From Prolixibacter sp. SD074 (GTDB lineage: Bacteria; Bacteroidota; Bacteroidia; Bacteroidales; Prolixibacteraceae): a DNA stretch of 64,000 nt. The notes beneath the pieces are model-generated. The model was not told the DNA's origin, searched no databases, and was given only the letters and a program-made list of their open reading frames with translations. How positions within the stretch are numbered: position 1 is the stretch's first letter; every line of letters starts with the position of its first letter. Location: assembly GCF_009617895.1 (NCBI RefSeq), contig NZ_BLAW01000001.1:3711001-3775000 (forward strand), written 5' to 3'. Of the stretch, positions 17,177-26,088 are shown piece after piece. The position numbers were made by a program, and so were the translations under genes.

Positions 17177-20146
17177 TTAATCAGCAGACCATTCAGTCCC
17201 TTTCGTTATGCTTCGAATCAGTTCATTGGCGATATTCGAACTTTCGAGCCGCATGATACTTTCTTCGGCGCTGCCATAACTTAGCAGGTTGATGCTCCCG
17301 TACCAAACAATCTTTTCATCCATAACAGCAAATTTCTGATGGATATTTGACTTAAAGACAACCACTACCCCGGAACTTTTTAACAGTTCAATTGTCGTTT
17401 GCCAGGAAGTCAAATCTTTGTCTTTGAAATCCCCTGCAGGCCGGGCTACAACAACCACTTTTACACCCTTTACCAGTGCGGCCTTAAGATTTTGCATCAT
17501 CTGTAAGGTGCGCCGCCTTGTCACAAACGGGCTTACAATCGTTATTTCCCTGGAGGCATTGACAATATCACCGGAATATACCGGTAAAAAATTGCTTTTA
17601 TTAAAAATGATGTCTGTATTTTCTGCCGTAATATTTTCACCTTTTGCTTTATAGCCGATAGACGCATATCCGGCAAGCCGTTTATTGTACATTTTTTCAA
17701 GCATTCGTACCCGGATATCCACGTAATCATAAATCAGCACTTCCTTTTTCCCTTCAAATAATCGGTGAAGTCTCCCCGCATATTGCTGTAAGGTTCCTTT
17801 CCACGATATAGGCATCGCCAGGAACAGGGTGTCAAGCCTTGGTTCATCAAAGCCTTCGCCAATATAGCGGCCCGTTGCAACTAAAGTCAGTGGCTTGTCC
17901 CCGGGGGTTTCTGAAATCCGGGTCCTGGTTTCCCTTGTTTCCTTTATCCCCATACCGCCCATTAGTGAGATGACATCCGGAATCCCCTGACTGAGTTCGT
18001 TGGCAAGCGACTCAACGTGAGTTGTCCTTTCTGTCAGGATCAGGCAATTTCTGCCATTTTGGTTACATTGAATGACATCATCGACGATTAACTGATTTCT
18101 CATTTCATTTTCGATGATCGCGGCGTACAGTTCATGGATTGGGATATCTTTCTCTTCCTTATCCAACGGTGTATTGAAAGAAGTGAACCGGGGTATGATG
18201 AAATGGTCGAAAGGCCTTTTCTCCGCTTGCTTTTTTGCATCGTCCCTGTACCGGATTGGACCACATTGCATAAAAATAATGGGATGGTGTCCATCCTTTC
18301 TGGCCGGAGTAGCTGTTAAGCCGTAAACATATTTAGCGTTCACATTTTTCAATATCATTTCAAAACTGAAAGCAGAAACATGATGACACTCGTCAACGAT
18401 CACCATGCCATAATCTTTCACACATTCCTTAACTTCTCCCATCCTGTTCAGCGATTGCATAACCGCAATATCAATGACACCGTTCAATGCTTGTTTCCCG
18501 GCTCCCATCTGTCCGATAATGCTTTTATTTTTTTTTTTTTTTCTGGCTCCGGGACTATCAGTAACCAGAAGTGGTTCTTTGATTGTCAGAAAGGCTGAAA
18601 GTTTTTCTTTCCACTGCGATACCAGGCTGATCCTGTCAACCAGAATCAGGGTATTGACCTTTCTTTCGGCGATCAGTTTTATGGCTGCGACTGTTTTCCC
18701 GAAAGCCGTTGTTCCGCACAAAATTCCATTATCATGTTCCAGTAGTTTTTCAACAGCGAGAGGTTGATCATCCCTCAGACTACCGTTAAACACAACATCT
18801 ATCGTTTTGCCGTGATTGGTTTTGTCGGTCCACAACACTTTCGTTTTCATTTCCTCAAACAGCAATTTTATATCTGTTTCACATCCTCTTGGTAAGCACA
18901 GGTATTCAGCCGTTTCATCCGAGCAAGAGATAATCCTTGGTTTATCGAAGGTTGGTAAGCGCATGGCCTGGGCTTTGTAAAATTCAGGATTTTTGAAAGC
19001 AGCCAGCCGTTTCAGGCGGTTTAATGCTTTTTGGGAAAATCCGGCTTTTGGGATGAATAACATATTGGCTTTTACAACTTCGATTTTATTGGGAAAATCA
19101 TTTTTGCTGATTGCCGTTTTCTTTACCCTTTCCCAAGGTTTGGGTGCTTCTTCATCGTCTACTTTCAGTGTACCGAGTTCATCCCCCGGGCATAACTTTG
19201 AAGTCAATTCAACCAGATTCTTTTCGGAAATCCTTGTACGGGATGCCAGGAAAGCCCACTGATCTTCTATCGGGTGAAAATGTTCATCAATGAAGGTACT
19301 GTTATTATCTTTTCTTGCTGCCTTTTGCAGGGGCAGGGCGATTAAATTACCAAAACCGCCTTTCGGCATAATATCCTGATTGGGGAAGAAACGGTCATAA
19401 GATCTAAATGTGATTTCGTGCCGCTGGCCCATGGCATAGGTTAGCAAAGCACTTCCAAACTTTCTTGCTAAAGAAGCAGGAACAGGATGTTCAAAGAAAA
19501 ACCAGGCATGAGCTCCATTTCCAGACCGTGACCTTTCAACTGCAATGGGAACTGCAAACCGGGAGCATACCCTCCTGAGTGTCAATATATCGTTTTGCCA
19601 TCCTTCATCGTCAAAGTCAATTGCCAGAAACCAGCAGGTTTCATCTGACAGCAAAGGATAGAGTCCGGCAACCAGATTTTGCCTGCCCCGTAAATGCGCA
19701 TCTATTGCCGTCTCATTCAAAGGAAGAAAATCCTGATTTTTACAAGCTGAGCATTTTATTTTTGGCTTTTGACAAATACCCGGTTTCCATTCATTGCCAC
19801 AGGCAGGCGCATAGCCGGCAGTTTCTTTTACTTTGTTTTCCCATCTTTTGGCATACACATCGTCCCTTCCCCTGAACAATGATTGGAAAAGTCTAATCTT
19901 TTCGCCGGAATCAGATCGTTTATTTAGGGTTTCAGAAGTTGTTGAAGGTTTGGTTTCTATTTGCCGATCAAATAATTTTGGCTCTGGTGCGGCAAAATAT
20001 TCAGAAATTTTGTTGTCGGCACCCTCTGGCTCTTCATGGCTTGCGCCGATGCCAAGCTGAGTCTTCAGCCTTTTTATTTCTTCTTTCAGGCGGTTGTTTT
20101 CAAGAAGCAATTGCTGGTATTTCTCATGCAACGTTTTAAAATCCAT
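17177..20146 (-). CDS. Archaeo-eukaryotic primase (TOTE-type AEP) - SF2 helicase - phospholipase D fusion
   Basis: A 989-residue multidomain protein. Residues 5-32 form a leucine-rich coiled coil (LHEKYQQLLLENNRLKEEIKRL). A Cys cluster (116-135: CGNEW, GIC, KCSAC) precedes the AEP domain, with the metal motif FLAIDFDD (Asp177, Asp179), GNGAHAWFF (His213) and RSYDRFFP. The SF2 helicase follows: Walker A GTTAFGKT (478-485), VDECHH (585-589), TATPARKDG, QYAGRLHR. The C-terminal PLD-like module has one HxK set (His936, Lys938, Asp943). This order matches the Pfam TOTE conflict system primase proteins, thought to act in conflicts with foreign nucleic acid. It is 44 bases behind a SNF2 gene. A 15-nt homopolymer lies at residues about 535-539. 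Confidence 0.88.
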   Translation of the reverse strand: MDFKTLHEKYQQLLLENNRLKEEIKRLKTQLGIGASHEEPEGADNKISEYFAAPEPKLFDRQIETKPSTTSETLNKRSDSGEKIRLFQSLFRGRDDVYAKRWENKVKETAGYAPACGNEWKPGICQKPKIKCSACKNQDFLPLNETAIDAHLRGRQNLVAGLYPLLSDETCWFLAIDFDDEGWQNDILTLRRVCSRFAVPIAVERSRSGNGAHAWFFFEHPVPASLARKFGSALLTYAMGQRHEITFRSYDRFFPNQDIMPKGGFGNLIALPLQKAARKDNNSTFIDEHFHPIEDQWAFLASRTRISEKNLVELTSKLCPGDELGTLKVDDEEAPKPWERVKKTAISKNDFPNKIEVVKANMLFIPKAGFSQKALNRLKRLAAFKNPEFYKAQAMRLPTFDKPRIISCSDETAEYLCLPRGCETDIKLLFEEMKTKVLWTDKTNHGKTIDVVFNGSLRDDQPLAVEKLLEHDNGILCGTTAFGKTVAAIKLIAERKVNTLILVDRISLVSQWKEKLSAFLTIKEPLLVTDSPGARKKKKNKSIIGQMGAGKQALNGVIDIAVMQSLNRMGEVKECVKDYGMVIVDECHHVSAFSFEMILKNVNAKYVYGLTATPARKDGHHPIIFMQCGPIRYRDDAKKQAEKRPFDHFIIPRFTSFNTPLDKEEKDIPIHELYAAIIENEMRNQLIVDDVIQCNQNGRNCLILTERTTHVESLANELSQGIPDVISLMGGMGIKETRETRTRISETPGDKPLTLVATGRYIGEGFDEPRLDTLFLAMPISWKGTLQQYAGRLHRLFEGKKEVLIYDYVDIRVRMLEKMYNKRLAGYASIGYKAKGENITAENTDIIFNKSNFLPVYSGDIVNASREITIVSPFVTRRRTLQMMQNLKAALVKGVKVVVVARPAGDFKDKDLTSWQTTIELLKSSGVVVVFKSNIHQKFAVMDEKIVWYGSINLLSYGSAEESIMRLESSNIANELIRSITKGTEWSAD
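18528..18542 (-). repeat. 15-nt homopolymer inside the AEP-helicase gene
   Basis: Fifteen consecutive T on the plus strand (A in the coding strand) encode the Lys run of GARKKKKNKS between helicase motifs. It is a potential polymerase slippage site. Confidence 0.85.
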
Positions 20147-20190
20147 GGCCTAAACTTGCTCCTTTGTTGAATGGTGCTATCGTTTATGCT

Positions 20191-22851
20191 TTATTTTCCG
20201 ATTGGCAGTTTAAATTTCATCGTCACTTCCCCGGTTTCCTTGTTCACTTCAATAGTTTGATTTTCAACGTCCATTTCCTTTCCGGTGGTCATTTTAAACA
20301 AGCCGGACAGAAACTGCATTCCGCTGTTCATTACGGTCTCCAGCCCGGCTGTCTGAGCCGGATGTTTTGCCCCATTGCCGGCGTGGGTTTCAGTCAATTC
20401 CTCCTGTTGTTCCGTGTCATCACCAGAAAAGTCGATTTCATCTGCCGGACGTTTTTCCGGTTCAGTTTCAGTAATCGCCTCTTCCCCGAGCGGTTCGACG
20501 GCCAATTCTTCTTCCTGTCCTTTTCTTTCGGTTTCGCTGATAAATTCTTCCAACTGCTGAATAAACTGCGAACGGCCTTTGGTGGTAAAATCCACGAAAT
20601 TGGTCCGGGCATCGTCGCCCAGCACCCCGTCGAACAGGCTTTGTTTGACCAGTAGGCCAGCGGCGATTTGAGTCTCAATAGAATTGCGGGTGATGAAGTT
20701 GAAAATTGTGAGTTTGTTGCTTTTTTGCCCAATCCGGTCGATACGTCCGATGCGCTGGTTCTTTTTGGCCGGGTTCCACGGAAGCTCGAAGTTGATCAGT
20801 GTGTCAGCCACTTGCAAGTTAAGGCCCGAGCCTCCTGCTTCGGTAGATAAAAACACTTTGTACTGCGGGTTCGACTCAAATTTACGGATCAGTTCGCCGC
20901 GTGACCGGACTGGTATCTTTCCGTTCAGTTCTACAAAACCGATATTATTTTCCCGCAATAGTTGTCCGATCAGCTTGTGTACCTTCACCCATTCAGAAAA
21001 AATGATGATCTTCGTGTTTTTATTAGAAACATCAAGTTCGTCGAGCAAAATATGTTTTAGTTCATTTAACTTGGGCGACTCGTTGGTTTCGTCGTCAATC
21101 AGGTAAGTTGAGTCGCACGCCATGCGCATATTGGCCAGGAGCAGTTGCATGCGGTGAAGGTCATAAGGGGTGAGGAATTTTTTGTGGATGATCTGTGCCA
21201 GTCCCCTGGCATAGGACGCATGGTAATCTGCCTGCAAAGGTGAAAGTTCGACCGGGATGTCAATCTGACGGAGGTTCGGCAGCTGGTCAATTACTTTCCG
21301 CTTTTCACGCCTGATCAAAACCTTTTCCAATTGTTTGTTTAGTTTCTGGAGGTTGTAATAGCCGTTTATCTTGTTTTGTTTTTCAGGATCGAACAGGCAG
21401 TGCTGGTAAGAGAATTCCCACAAGGGACCGAAGAATTCCGGATCGAGGATGCTCATAATTGAAAAGATGTCGATCAGTTTGTTCTCGATGGGGGTCCCGG
21501 TAATGGCCAGTTTGTGTTTGGAGTTGATCTGTTTTAGCGAGGCAGCTGTTTTGGTTTCGTAGTTCTTTGCCCGCTGGGCTTCGTCGAGGATCAGAAAATC
21601 CATACCGGCTTTATTAATCGCGATTTGGTCGCGCAGAACGGTTTCGTAATTGACGATAAAGAAAAAGCAACTGCGGTCTTTGTACTGTTGTGCGCGTTCG
21701 TCAGGCGTCCCCTGTATAACCAGTGCTTTTTGGTCGGAAAATCTTTCCACTTCTTTTTTCCATTGTTCTTTCAGCGAAGCGGGACAAACTACCAATGTTT
21801 TGCTAAACCCGAATAACTCCTTTTTTTGCATGGCGGTCCCGATGGCCTGTATGGTTTTACCAAGCCCCATTTCATCAGCAATAATTGATGTTTTCCGGAA
21901 AAGGGCAAATTGTATCCCTTCCTTTTGGTAATCGTACAGGTCGGCTTTTATCTTACTGAAATCAGGAGTATATGTTTCCTGAAGGTCTTCCAGCACTTTT
22001 TTTTCAAAAGCAGCCTCTATCTTTTCTGCTACTTCCGGACGGACACAAATGTGCGGCTTCTGACTAGCCTCATCCAAAAAATTCAGCAATCCCGTAATTT
22101 TGTTGTCCTCAATAAAATTTGAGTTTTTAAAATAGCGTGAGATTAGCAATTGTTCCTCAACCGGTATTTTGTTGGGGTAATACCAGCTTATTTTATAATC
22201 GTTTAACGGGTCGCAATAGATTTCTACAAACGGAAAGGTCTTATCCAGCTTGTTGAAAAATGCCTTGTTTTCTTTCAACGCATTAAAGGCAAACATAATG
22301 TGCTTGGTGGTTCCCAGCTTGTTTAGGCGCGAGTCCATGCTGTTGCTGTAGCCTGTTTCGGTTTCAAAATCGCGCAGGAAAACTTTGTATTTGATCCCCC
22401 GCTCGTTGGTCAGGATGTGGTCTCCGTAAATATTGTCCGCCCACCGGATATGGTAACCGGCCTTTTCCGCTTTCTGTTGACGTTCTTTCAACACCCGTTT
22501 AACCATACCTTCCCTTGTATATTTTTTATGCTCCGTCTGCTCCTTTGGATCCAGCAAGTGCATTTCACTTTCAACTTGTAAAAGGCAGGCAAACGAGGTT
22601 TTGTTCCACCCGGCATCTTCATCGTTTTTGATTTTGGGGATGATCGTTCCCGTTTCCTCGATTTCCAAAGTAACTTCAGCCACATCATTTCTGTATTCAT
22701 CGGTGATAATTAGTTCGTAGCGAGAAGCTGACTGAGACAATATTTGACACTGACCGTTGTTAAAAATTATCTCCCCAAGGGCTAACTCCTGCCTGTTGAG
22801 TTGATCTGCCAGTTTTTTTTTCTGTGTAATAACGATTTGGTGAATATTCAT
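20191..22851 (-). CDS. SNF2-family helicase/ATPase
   Basis: An 886-residue SWI2/SNF2 translocase. The N-terminal 300 residues are unrecognised. The motor has LYDYQKEGIQFA, Walker A DEMGLGKT (326-333), LILDEAQRAKN (DEAQ 423-426), AITGTPIENKLIDIFSI, and in lobe 2 IIFSEWVKVHKLI, STEAGGSGLNLQ and RIGRIDRIGQ. An acidic Glu/Thr-rich linker leads to a short C-terminal domain (MNSGMQFLSGLFKMTTGKEM). It likely remodels or displaces proteins on DNA instead of unwinding it. It is read just before the AEP-helicase-PLD gene, with a 44-base gap, indicating one operon. Confidence 0.88.
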   Translation of the reverse strand: MNIHQIVITQKKKLADQLNRQELALGEIIFNNGQCQILSQSASRYELIITDEYRNDVAEVTLEIEETGTIIPKIKNDEDAGWNKTSFACLLQVESEMHLLDPKEQTEHKKYTREGMVKRVLKERQQKAEKAGYHIRWADNIYGDHILTNERGIKYKVFLRDFETETGYSNSMDSRLNKLGTTKHIMFAFNALKENKAFFNKLDKTFPFVEIYCDPLNDYKISWYYPNKIPVEEQLLISRYFKNSNFIEDNKITGLLNFLDEASQKPHICVRPEVAEKIEAAFEKKVLEDLQETYTPDFSKIKADLYDYQKEGIQFALFRKTSIIADEMGLGKTIQAIGTAMQKKELFGFSKTLVVCPASLKEQWKKEVERFSDQKALVIQGTPDERAQQYKDRSCFFFIVNYETVLRDQIAINKAGMDFLILDEAQRAKNYETKTAASLKQINSKHKLAITGTPIENKLIDIFSIMSILDPEFFGPLWEFSYQHCLFDPEKQNKINGYYNLQKLNKQLEKVLIRREKRKVIDQLPNLRQIDIPVELSPLQADYHASYARGLAQIIHKKFLTPYDLHRMQLLLANMRMACDSTYLIDDETNESPKLNELKHILLDELDVSNKNTKIIIFSEWVKVHKLIGQLLRENNIGFVELNGKIPVRSRGELIRKFESNPQYKVFLSTEAGGSGLNLQVADTLINFELPWNPAKKNQRIGRIDRIGQKSNKLTIFNFITRNSIETQIAAGLLVKQSLFDGVLGDDARTNFVDFTTKGRSQFIQQLEEFISETERKGQEEELAVEPLGEEAITETEPEKRPADEIDFSGDDTEQQEELTETHAGNGAKHPAQTAGLETVMNSGMQFLSGLFKMTTGKEMDVENQTIEVNKETGEVTMKFKLPIGK

Positions 22852-22919
22852 TTTATGATTTTTCTCAAAGATAAGGCGAATATTTTTTCCAATAAATACA
22901 ACAGGGACTATTAAATTTT

Positions 22920-23084
22920 CTATACTTTAAATGCCGATATTATCAGTGTTTGCTCACTTCGTGGTATTTCTATGTGGTTTGCTATTTTTGCCAGTTGGAT
23001 ACAGAATGATTTTATCTCGTCAAGGATGGTGTCCATTTCTTCTTGATTAGCTTTAGATCCTGTAATTTCCGGCCAACTCATCAT
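22920..23084 (-). CDS. Possible small ORF upstream of the SNF2 gene
   Basis: A 54-codon frame (MMSWPEITGSKANQEEM..., then DEIKSFCIQLAKIANHI) in the 324-base gap between the tRNA-Cys terminator and the SNF2 gene. The amphipathic helical tail looks protein-like, but there is no recognised family, and a neighbouring frame (LGLQDDFLKLAADDELAG) could be its other half after a frameshift. It may be a decayed gene or noise. Nothing else is seen in this gap. Confidence 0.2.
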   Translation of the reverse strand: MMSWPEITGSKANQEEMDTILDEIKSFCIQLAKIANHIEIPRSEQTLIISAFKV

Positions 23085-23135
23085 CGGCTGCCAGCTTGAG
23101 GAAGTCGTCCTGGAGACCCAATACCCGGAGAACAT

Positions 23136-23167
23136 AAAAAAAAGGCCCCTTGAATTTCAAGAGGCCT
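23136..23167 (-). terminator. Terminator after tRNA-Cys
   Basis: On the minus strand AGGCCTCTTGAA pairs with TTCAAGGGGCCT, followed by eight T. Confidence 0.8.
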
Positions 23168-23175
23168 ACAATAGG

Positions 23176-23249
23176 TGGAGGTCGGTGGCGGATTCGAACC
23201 GCCGTACGCGGTTTTGCAGACCGCTGCCTAGCCACTCGGCCAACCGACC
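23176..23249 (-). tRNA. tRNA-Cys (GCA)
   Basis: Cloverleaf on the minus strand: acceptor GGTCGGT pairs with ACCGACC, anticodon loop CTGCAAA gives GCA, T arm GGCGG-TTCGAAT-CCGCC, discriminator T as in tRNA-Cys, with CCA encoded. Confidence 0.95.
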
Positions 23250-23257
23250 ATTATCGC

Positions 23258-23316
23258 CATCGAAAATCATGTGCCAGACCGGGCGTTTTAGTCGCCAATA
23301 GCCTTATTTTTCGATG
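23258..23316 (-). other. Inverted repeat in the tRNA-Cys leader
   Basis: CATCGAAAA / TTTTCGATG arms (23258-23266 and 23308-23316) enclose a smaller GGCG...CGCC hairpin. It lies between the promoter and the tRNA and would fold in the primary transcript, perhaps as a processing signal. Its role is unknown. Confidence 0.35.
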
Positions 23317-23322
23317 CGGATG

Positions 23323-23354
23323 CAAATATATGCAAATTTATTTATCCCTTGCAA
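23323..23354 (-). promoter_or_regulatory. Promoter of tRNA-Cys
   Basis: On the minus strand TTG (23352-23354), 21 bases, then TATATTTG (23323-23330), the same -7 octamer as the tRNA-Met promoter. The tRNA starts about 73 bases further on. Confidence 0.6.
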
Positions 23355-23378
23355 CTCTCTTTTTAAAAATCCCGGATG

Positions 23379-23729
23379 CTACCGTTCGAGCGTCACACTC
23401 ACGCGTTCGATCTGTCCCCCCATCGGAGGATTCATTTTCGAGATTTTCACTTTGGCCCAGTGTATTTCGGGAAAAGTGGCATACAACCGATCCAGTATCC
23501 GTCCGCCAATATGCTCCAGTAGATGAGATTTTTCTTCCATCTCCTCCTTGATGGCCTGGTAGGCCCGCTGATAATTTAACGCATCTTCGAGTTTATCGCT
23601 TTTCGATGCCGACTGGCAGTTGGTGCGTATTGCAACATTCACTAAAAAACGGTTACCCACTACCTGTTCTTCTTTAAAATGCCCGTGATAGGCATAAAAT
23701 TCCATGTCCTCAATTTCAATCAGTCCCAT
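23379..23729 (-). CDS. folB: Dihydroneopterin aldolase
   Basis: Cleaves 7,8-dihydroneopterin to hydroxymethyldihydropterin in folate synthesis. The 116-residue protein has the family opening IEIEDMEFYAYHGHFKEEQVVGNRF and the catalytic Lys in VKISKMNPPMGGQIERVSVTL. It is divergent from glnS; TAATTTTG on the minus strand at 23797-23804 is a possible -7 element, without an obvious -33 partner. Confidence 0.95.
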   Translation of the reverse strand: MGLIEIEDMEFYAYHGHFKEEQVVGNRFLVNVAIRTNCQSASKSDKLEDALNYQRAYQAIKEEMEEKSHLLEHIGGRILDRLYATFPEIHWAKVKISKMNPPMGGQIERVSVTLER

Positions 23730-23917
23730 GTCGTTTCGGTGTTTGACGATTTCCTTTTCGGTTGAAATGAATCTTTCCTTCCGGTGTTTGTTCCCTCAAA
23801 ATTACGAGTATTTTATGAAAACCTATTTTTACGATTGATTATTACCTCGAATGGGGAAACTCTTCTTACTTTTGTGGGAACATTTTGACAACAATTCCGC
23901 GAAGTAACTCATTGCAT

Positions 23918-25618
23918 ATGACGGAAAAGAAAAACGTAACAGAAGGAGCTGAAAAGAAAGCCCCCAAGAATTTTATACATCAACAGATTGACGCTGATTT
24001 AGCCGAAGGGAAGAATGGTGGACGTGTGCATACCCGTTTTCCCCCGGAGCCTAATGGTTATCTGCATATTGGTCATGCCAAATCAATCTGTTTGAATTTC
24101 GGTATCGCTGAAAAGTATAATGGATTGACCAATTTACGTTTCGACGACACCAATCCGATCAAAGAAGAGACGGAATATGTCGATTCCATTAAGGCCGATG
24201 TTCGCTGGCTCGGTTTTGACTGGGGTGATCGGGAATATTATACCTCTGATTATTTCGACAAACTGTACGAGTTCGCCGTGATGTTAATCAATCGCGGACT
24301 TGCTTATGTCGATTTCCAGTCGCAGGAAATTATTAGCCAGCAACGGGGGACCCCGCAACGTCCGGGAACCGAAAGCCCTTACCGGAATACTTCGCCGGAA
24401 GAAAACCTGATGCATTTCGAAAAAATGCGGAACGGAGAATACGATGAAGGCCATTGTGTATTGCGTGCCAAAGTTGATATGGCATCGCCTAATATGCACA
24501 TGCGCGATCCGCTGATGTACCGCGTTCTGAAAAAAACACATCACCGGACAGGTGACAAGTGGTGCATCTATCCGATGTACGATTTTGCCCATGGACAGAG
24601 TGATTACTGGGAAGGAATTACCCATTCGGTTTGTACGCTGGAATTCGAGGTTCATCGCCCGTTGTATGACTGGTTTGTTGATGAGCTGAAAACGGATGAT
24701 TACCGTCCGCGCCAGATTGAATTCTCTCGCTTGAATCTGAGTTATACCGTTATGAGCAAGCGTCGCCTGCTCGAACTGGTCCAGAAGAAGTATGTAAGTG
24801 GATGGGACGATCCACGAATGCCTACGATTTCCGGCCTTCGCCGAAGAGGGTATACGCCTGAATCGATTCGGAATTTCTCCGAACGGGTTGGTGTTACCAA
24901 GGTGGATGGAGTAACTGACGTAGCACTTTTGGAATACGCTGTCCGTGAAGATTTAAACAGGCGTGCTCAGCGGGTAATGGGCGTTCTGAACCCGCTGAAG
25001 GTGGTTATCACCAATTACCCCGAAGGCAAAGAGGAGATGACCCAGGCGGTAAATAATCCCGAGAATGAGGGCATGGGCAAACGCAATGTGCCTTTCTCGC
25101 GAGTGCTGTATATTGAGCGGGATGACTTTATGGAAGATCCGCCTCGTAAGTTTTTCCGTCTGGCGCCCGGCCGCGAAGTCCGTTTGCGCTATGCTTATTT
25201 TATTACCTGTAACGAGGTAATGAAAGATGAAAATGGCGAAGTTGTTGAGTTGAGATGTACTTACGATCCGGAGACTAAGGGCGGGAATGCCCCCGATGGA
25301 CGGAAAGTGAAAGCAACGCTCCACTGGGTTTCAGCAAAACATGCAGTGAAAGCCGAGGTGCGGCTATACGATAGGTTGTTCAACGATCCCGATCCAGCTG
25401 GACACAAGGATGTTGATTTCAAAGAATTCCTGAATCCCGATTCCTTGACTATCCTTTCGGAATGTTATGTTGAACCGTTCGTGAAGGACGCTCAGCCGCT
25501 TGATCATTTCCAGTTTGAGCGTGTTGGTTATTTCAACCTCGATCCGGATTCAACCCCGGAGCATATGCGTTTTAATCGCACCGTTCCACTCCGGGAAACC
25601 TGGAAGAAAACGCAGTAG
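23918..25618 (+). CDS. glnS: Glutaminyl-tRNA synthetase
   Basis: Class I enzyme charging tRNA-Gln directly. The 566-residue protein has the HIGH motif in [19 protein letters not shown], the KMSKS equivalent in [14 protein letters not shown], and the C-terminal beta-barrel anticodon domains (about 345-560). The frame opens with TTG at 23885, but ATG 23918 ([14 protein letters not shown]) is the expected start. TACTTTTG at 23867-23874 is a likely -7 element. A very strong terminator follows. Confidence 0.96.
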   Translation: MTEKKNVTEGAEKKAPKNFIHQQIDADLAEGKNGGRVHTRFPPEPNGYLHIGHAKSICLNFGIAEKYNGLTNLRFDDTNPIKEETEYVDSIKADVRWLGFDWGDREYYTSDYFDKLYEFAVMLINRGLAYVDFQSQEIISQQRGTPQRPGTESPYRNTSPEENLMHFEKMRNGEYDEGHCVLRAKVDMASPNMHMRDPLMYRVLKKTHHRTGDKWCIYPMYDFAHGQSDYWEGITHSVCTLEFEVHRPLYDWFVDELKTDDYRPRQIEFSRLNLSYTVMSKRRLLELVQKKYVSGWDDPRMPTISGLRRRGYTPESIRNFSERVGVTKVDGVTDVALLEYAVREDLNRRAQRVMGVLNPLKVVITNYPEGKEEMTQAVNNPENEGMGKRNVPFSRVLYIERDDFMEDPPRKFFRLAPGREVRLRYAYFITCNEVMKDENGEVVELRCTYDPETKGGNAPDGRKVKATLHWVSAKHAVKAEVRLYDRLFNDPDPAGHKDVDFKEFLNPDSLTILSECYVEPFVKDAQPLDHFQFERVGYFNLDPDSTPEHMRFNRTVPLRETWKKTQ

Positions 25619-25644
25619 CCTTAAAGGCAGAAGAGATATATATG

Positions 25645-25681
25645 AAAGCTGTATCCCGGTTCGCCGGGAGACAGCTTTTTT
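25645..25681 (+). terminator. Terminator of glnS
   Basis: AAAGCTGT-ATCCCGG-TTCG-CCGGGAG-ACAGCTTTTTT: a 14-bp stem with a TTCG tetraloop and a T run. Confidence 0.9.
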
Positions 25682-25725
25682 ATTGTATGCCTGGCTTGCC
25701 ACACTTCCAGGGTCCGAAAAAAACC

Positions 25726-26085
25726 GCATACGTTTTTGGTCCCGCTGACTGGCGGCATGAAAAATTGCGTACGTTTTTGGTCCCGCTGACTGGCGGCGTG
25801 AAAAATCGCGTACGTTTTTGGTCCCGCTGACTGGCGGCGTGAAAAATCGCGTACGTTTTTGGTCCCGCCGGCTGGCGGCATGAAAAACCGCGTACGTTTT
25901 TGGTCCCGCTGACTGGCGGCATGAAAAACCGCGTACGTTTTTGGTACCGCTGACTGGCGGCGTGAAAAACCGCATACGTTTTTGGTCCCGCTGACTGGCG
26001 GCATGAAAAATTGCGTACGTTTTTTAGTCCCGCTGGCTGGCGGCATGAAAAACCGCGTACGTTTTTGGTCCCGCCGGCTGGCGGT
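25726..26085. repeat. Nine-copy 41-bp tandem repeat array
   Basis: Units start at 25726, 25767, 25808, 25849, 25890, 25931, 25972, 26013 and 26055; spacing is 41 bp except one of 42, and the last copy is truncated. The core is GCGTACGTTTTTGGTCCCGC, then TGACTGGCGGC[A/G]TGAAAAA. Variation is limited to a few positions (CATG/CGTG, TTG/TCG/CCG, TGACT/CGGCT). Each unit contains a hairpin (CCGCT or CCGCC with GGCGG around a 4-base loop) and an AAAAAC/GTTTTT pair around the palindrome CGTACG. The T/C change in the stem keeps pairing with G. The array fills the gap between the convergent glnS and DUF4395 genes. No spacers are present, so it is not CRISPR. Confidence 0.95.
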
Positions 26086-26088
26086 GGC

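Noticed and set aside
23053-23235. 60-codon minus-strand ORF crossing tRNA-Cys
   Set aside because: It overlaps the tRNA and its terminator, so translation is very unlikely.
16988-23249. Integrative element with tRNA attachment sites
   Set aside because: No integrase and no duplicated tRNA 3' end were found at the other edge of the interval, so integration at a tRNA is not supported.
25550-26046. Protein-coding genes on the minus strand over the repeat array
   Set aside because: Their openness follows from the stop-free repeat unit; no start context, family or flanking coding signal supports them. Kept only as a curiosity in the findings.
25726-26085. CRISPR array
   Set aside because: The whole 41-bp unit is conserved with no variable spacers and there are no cas genes in the window.
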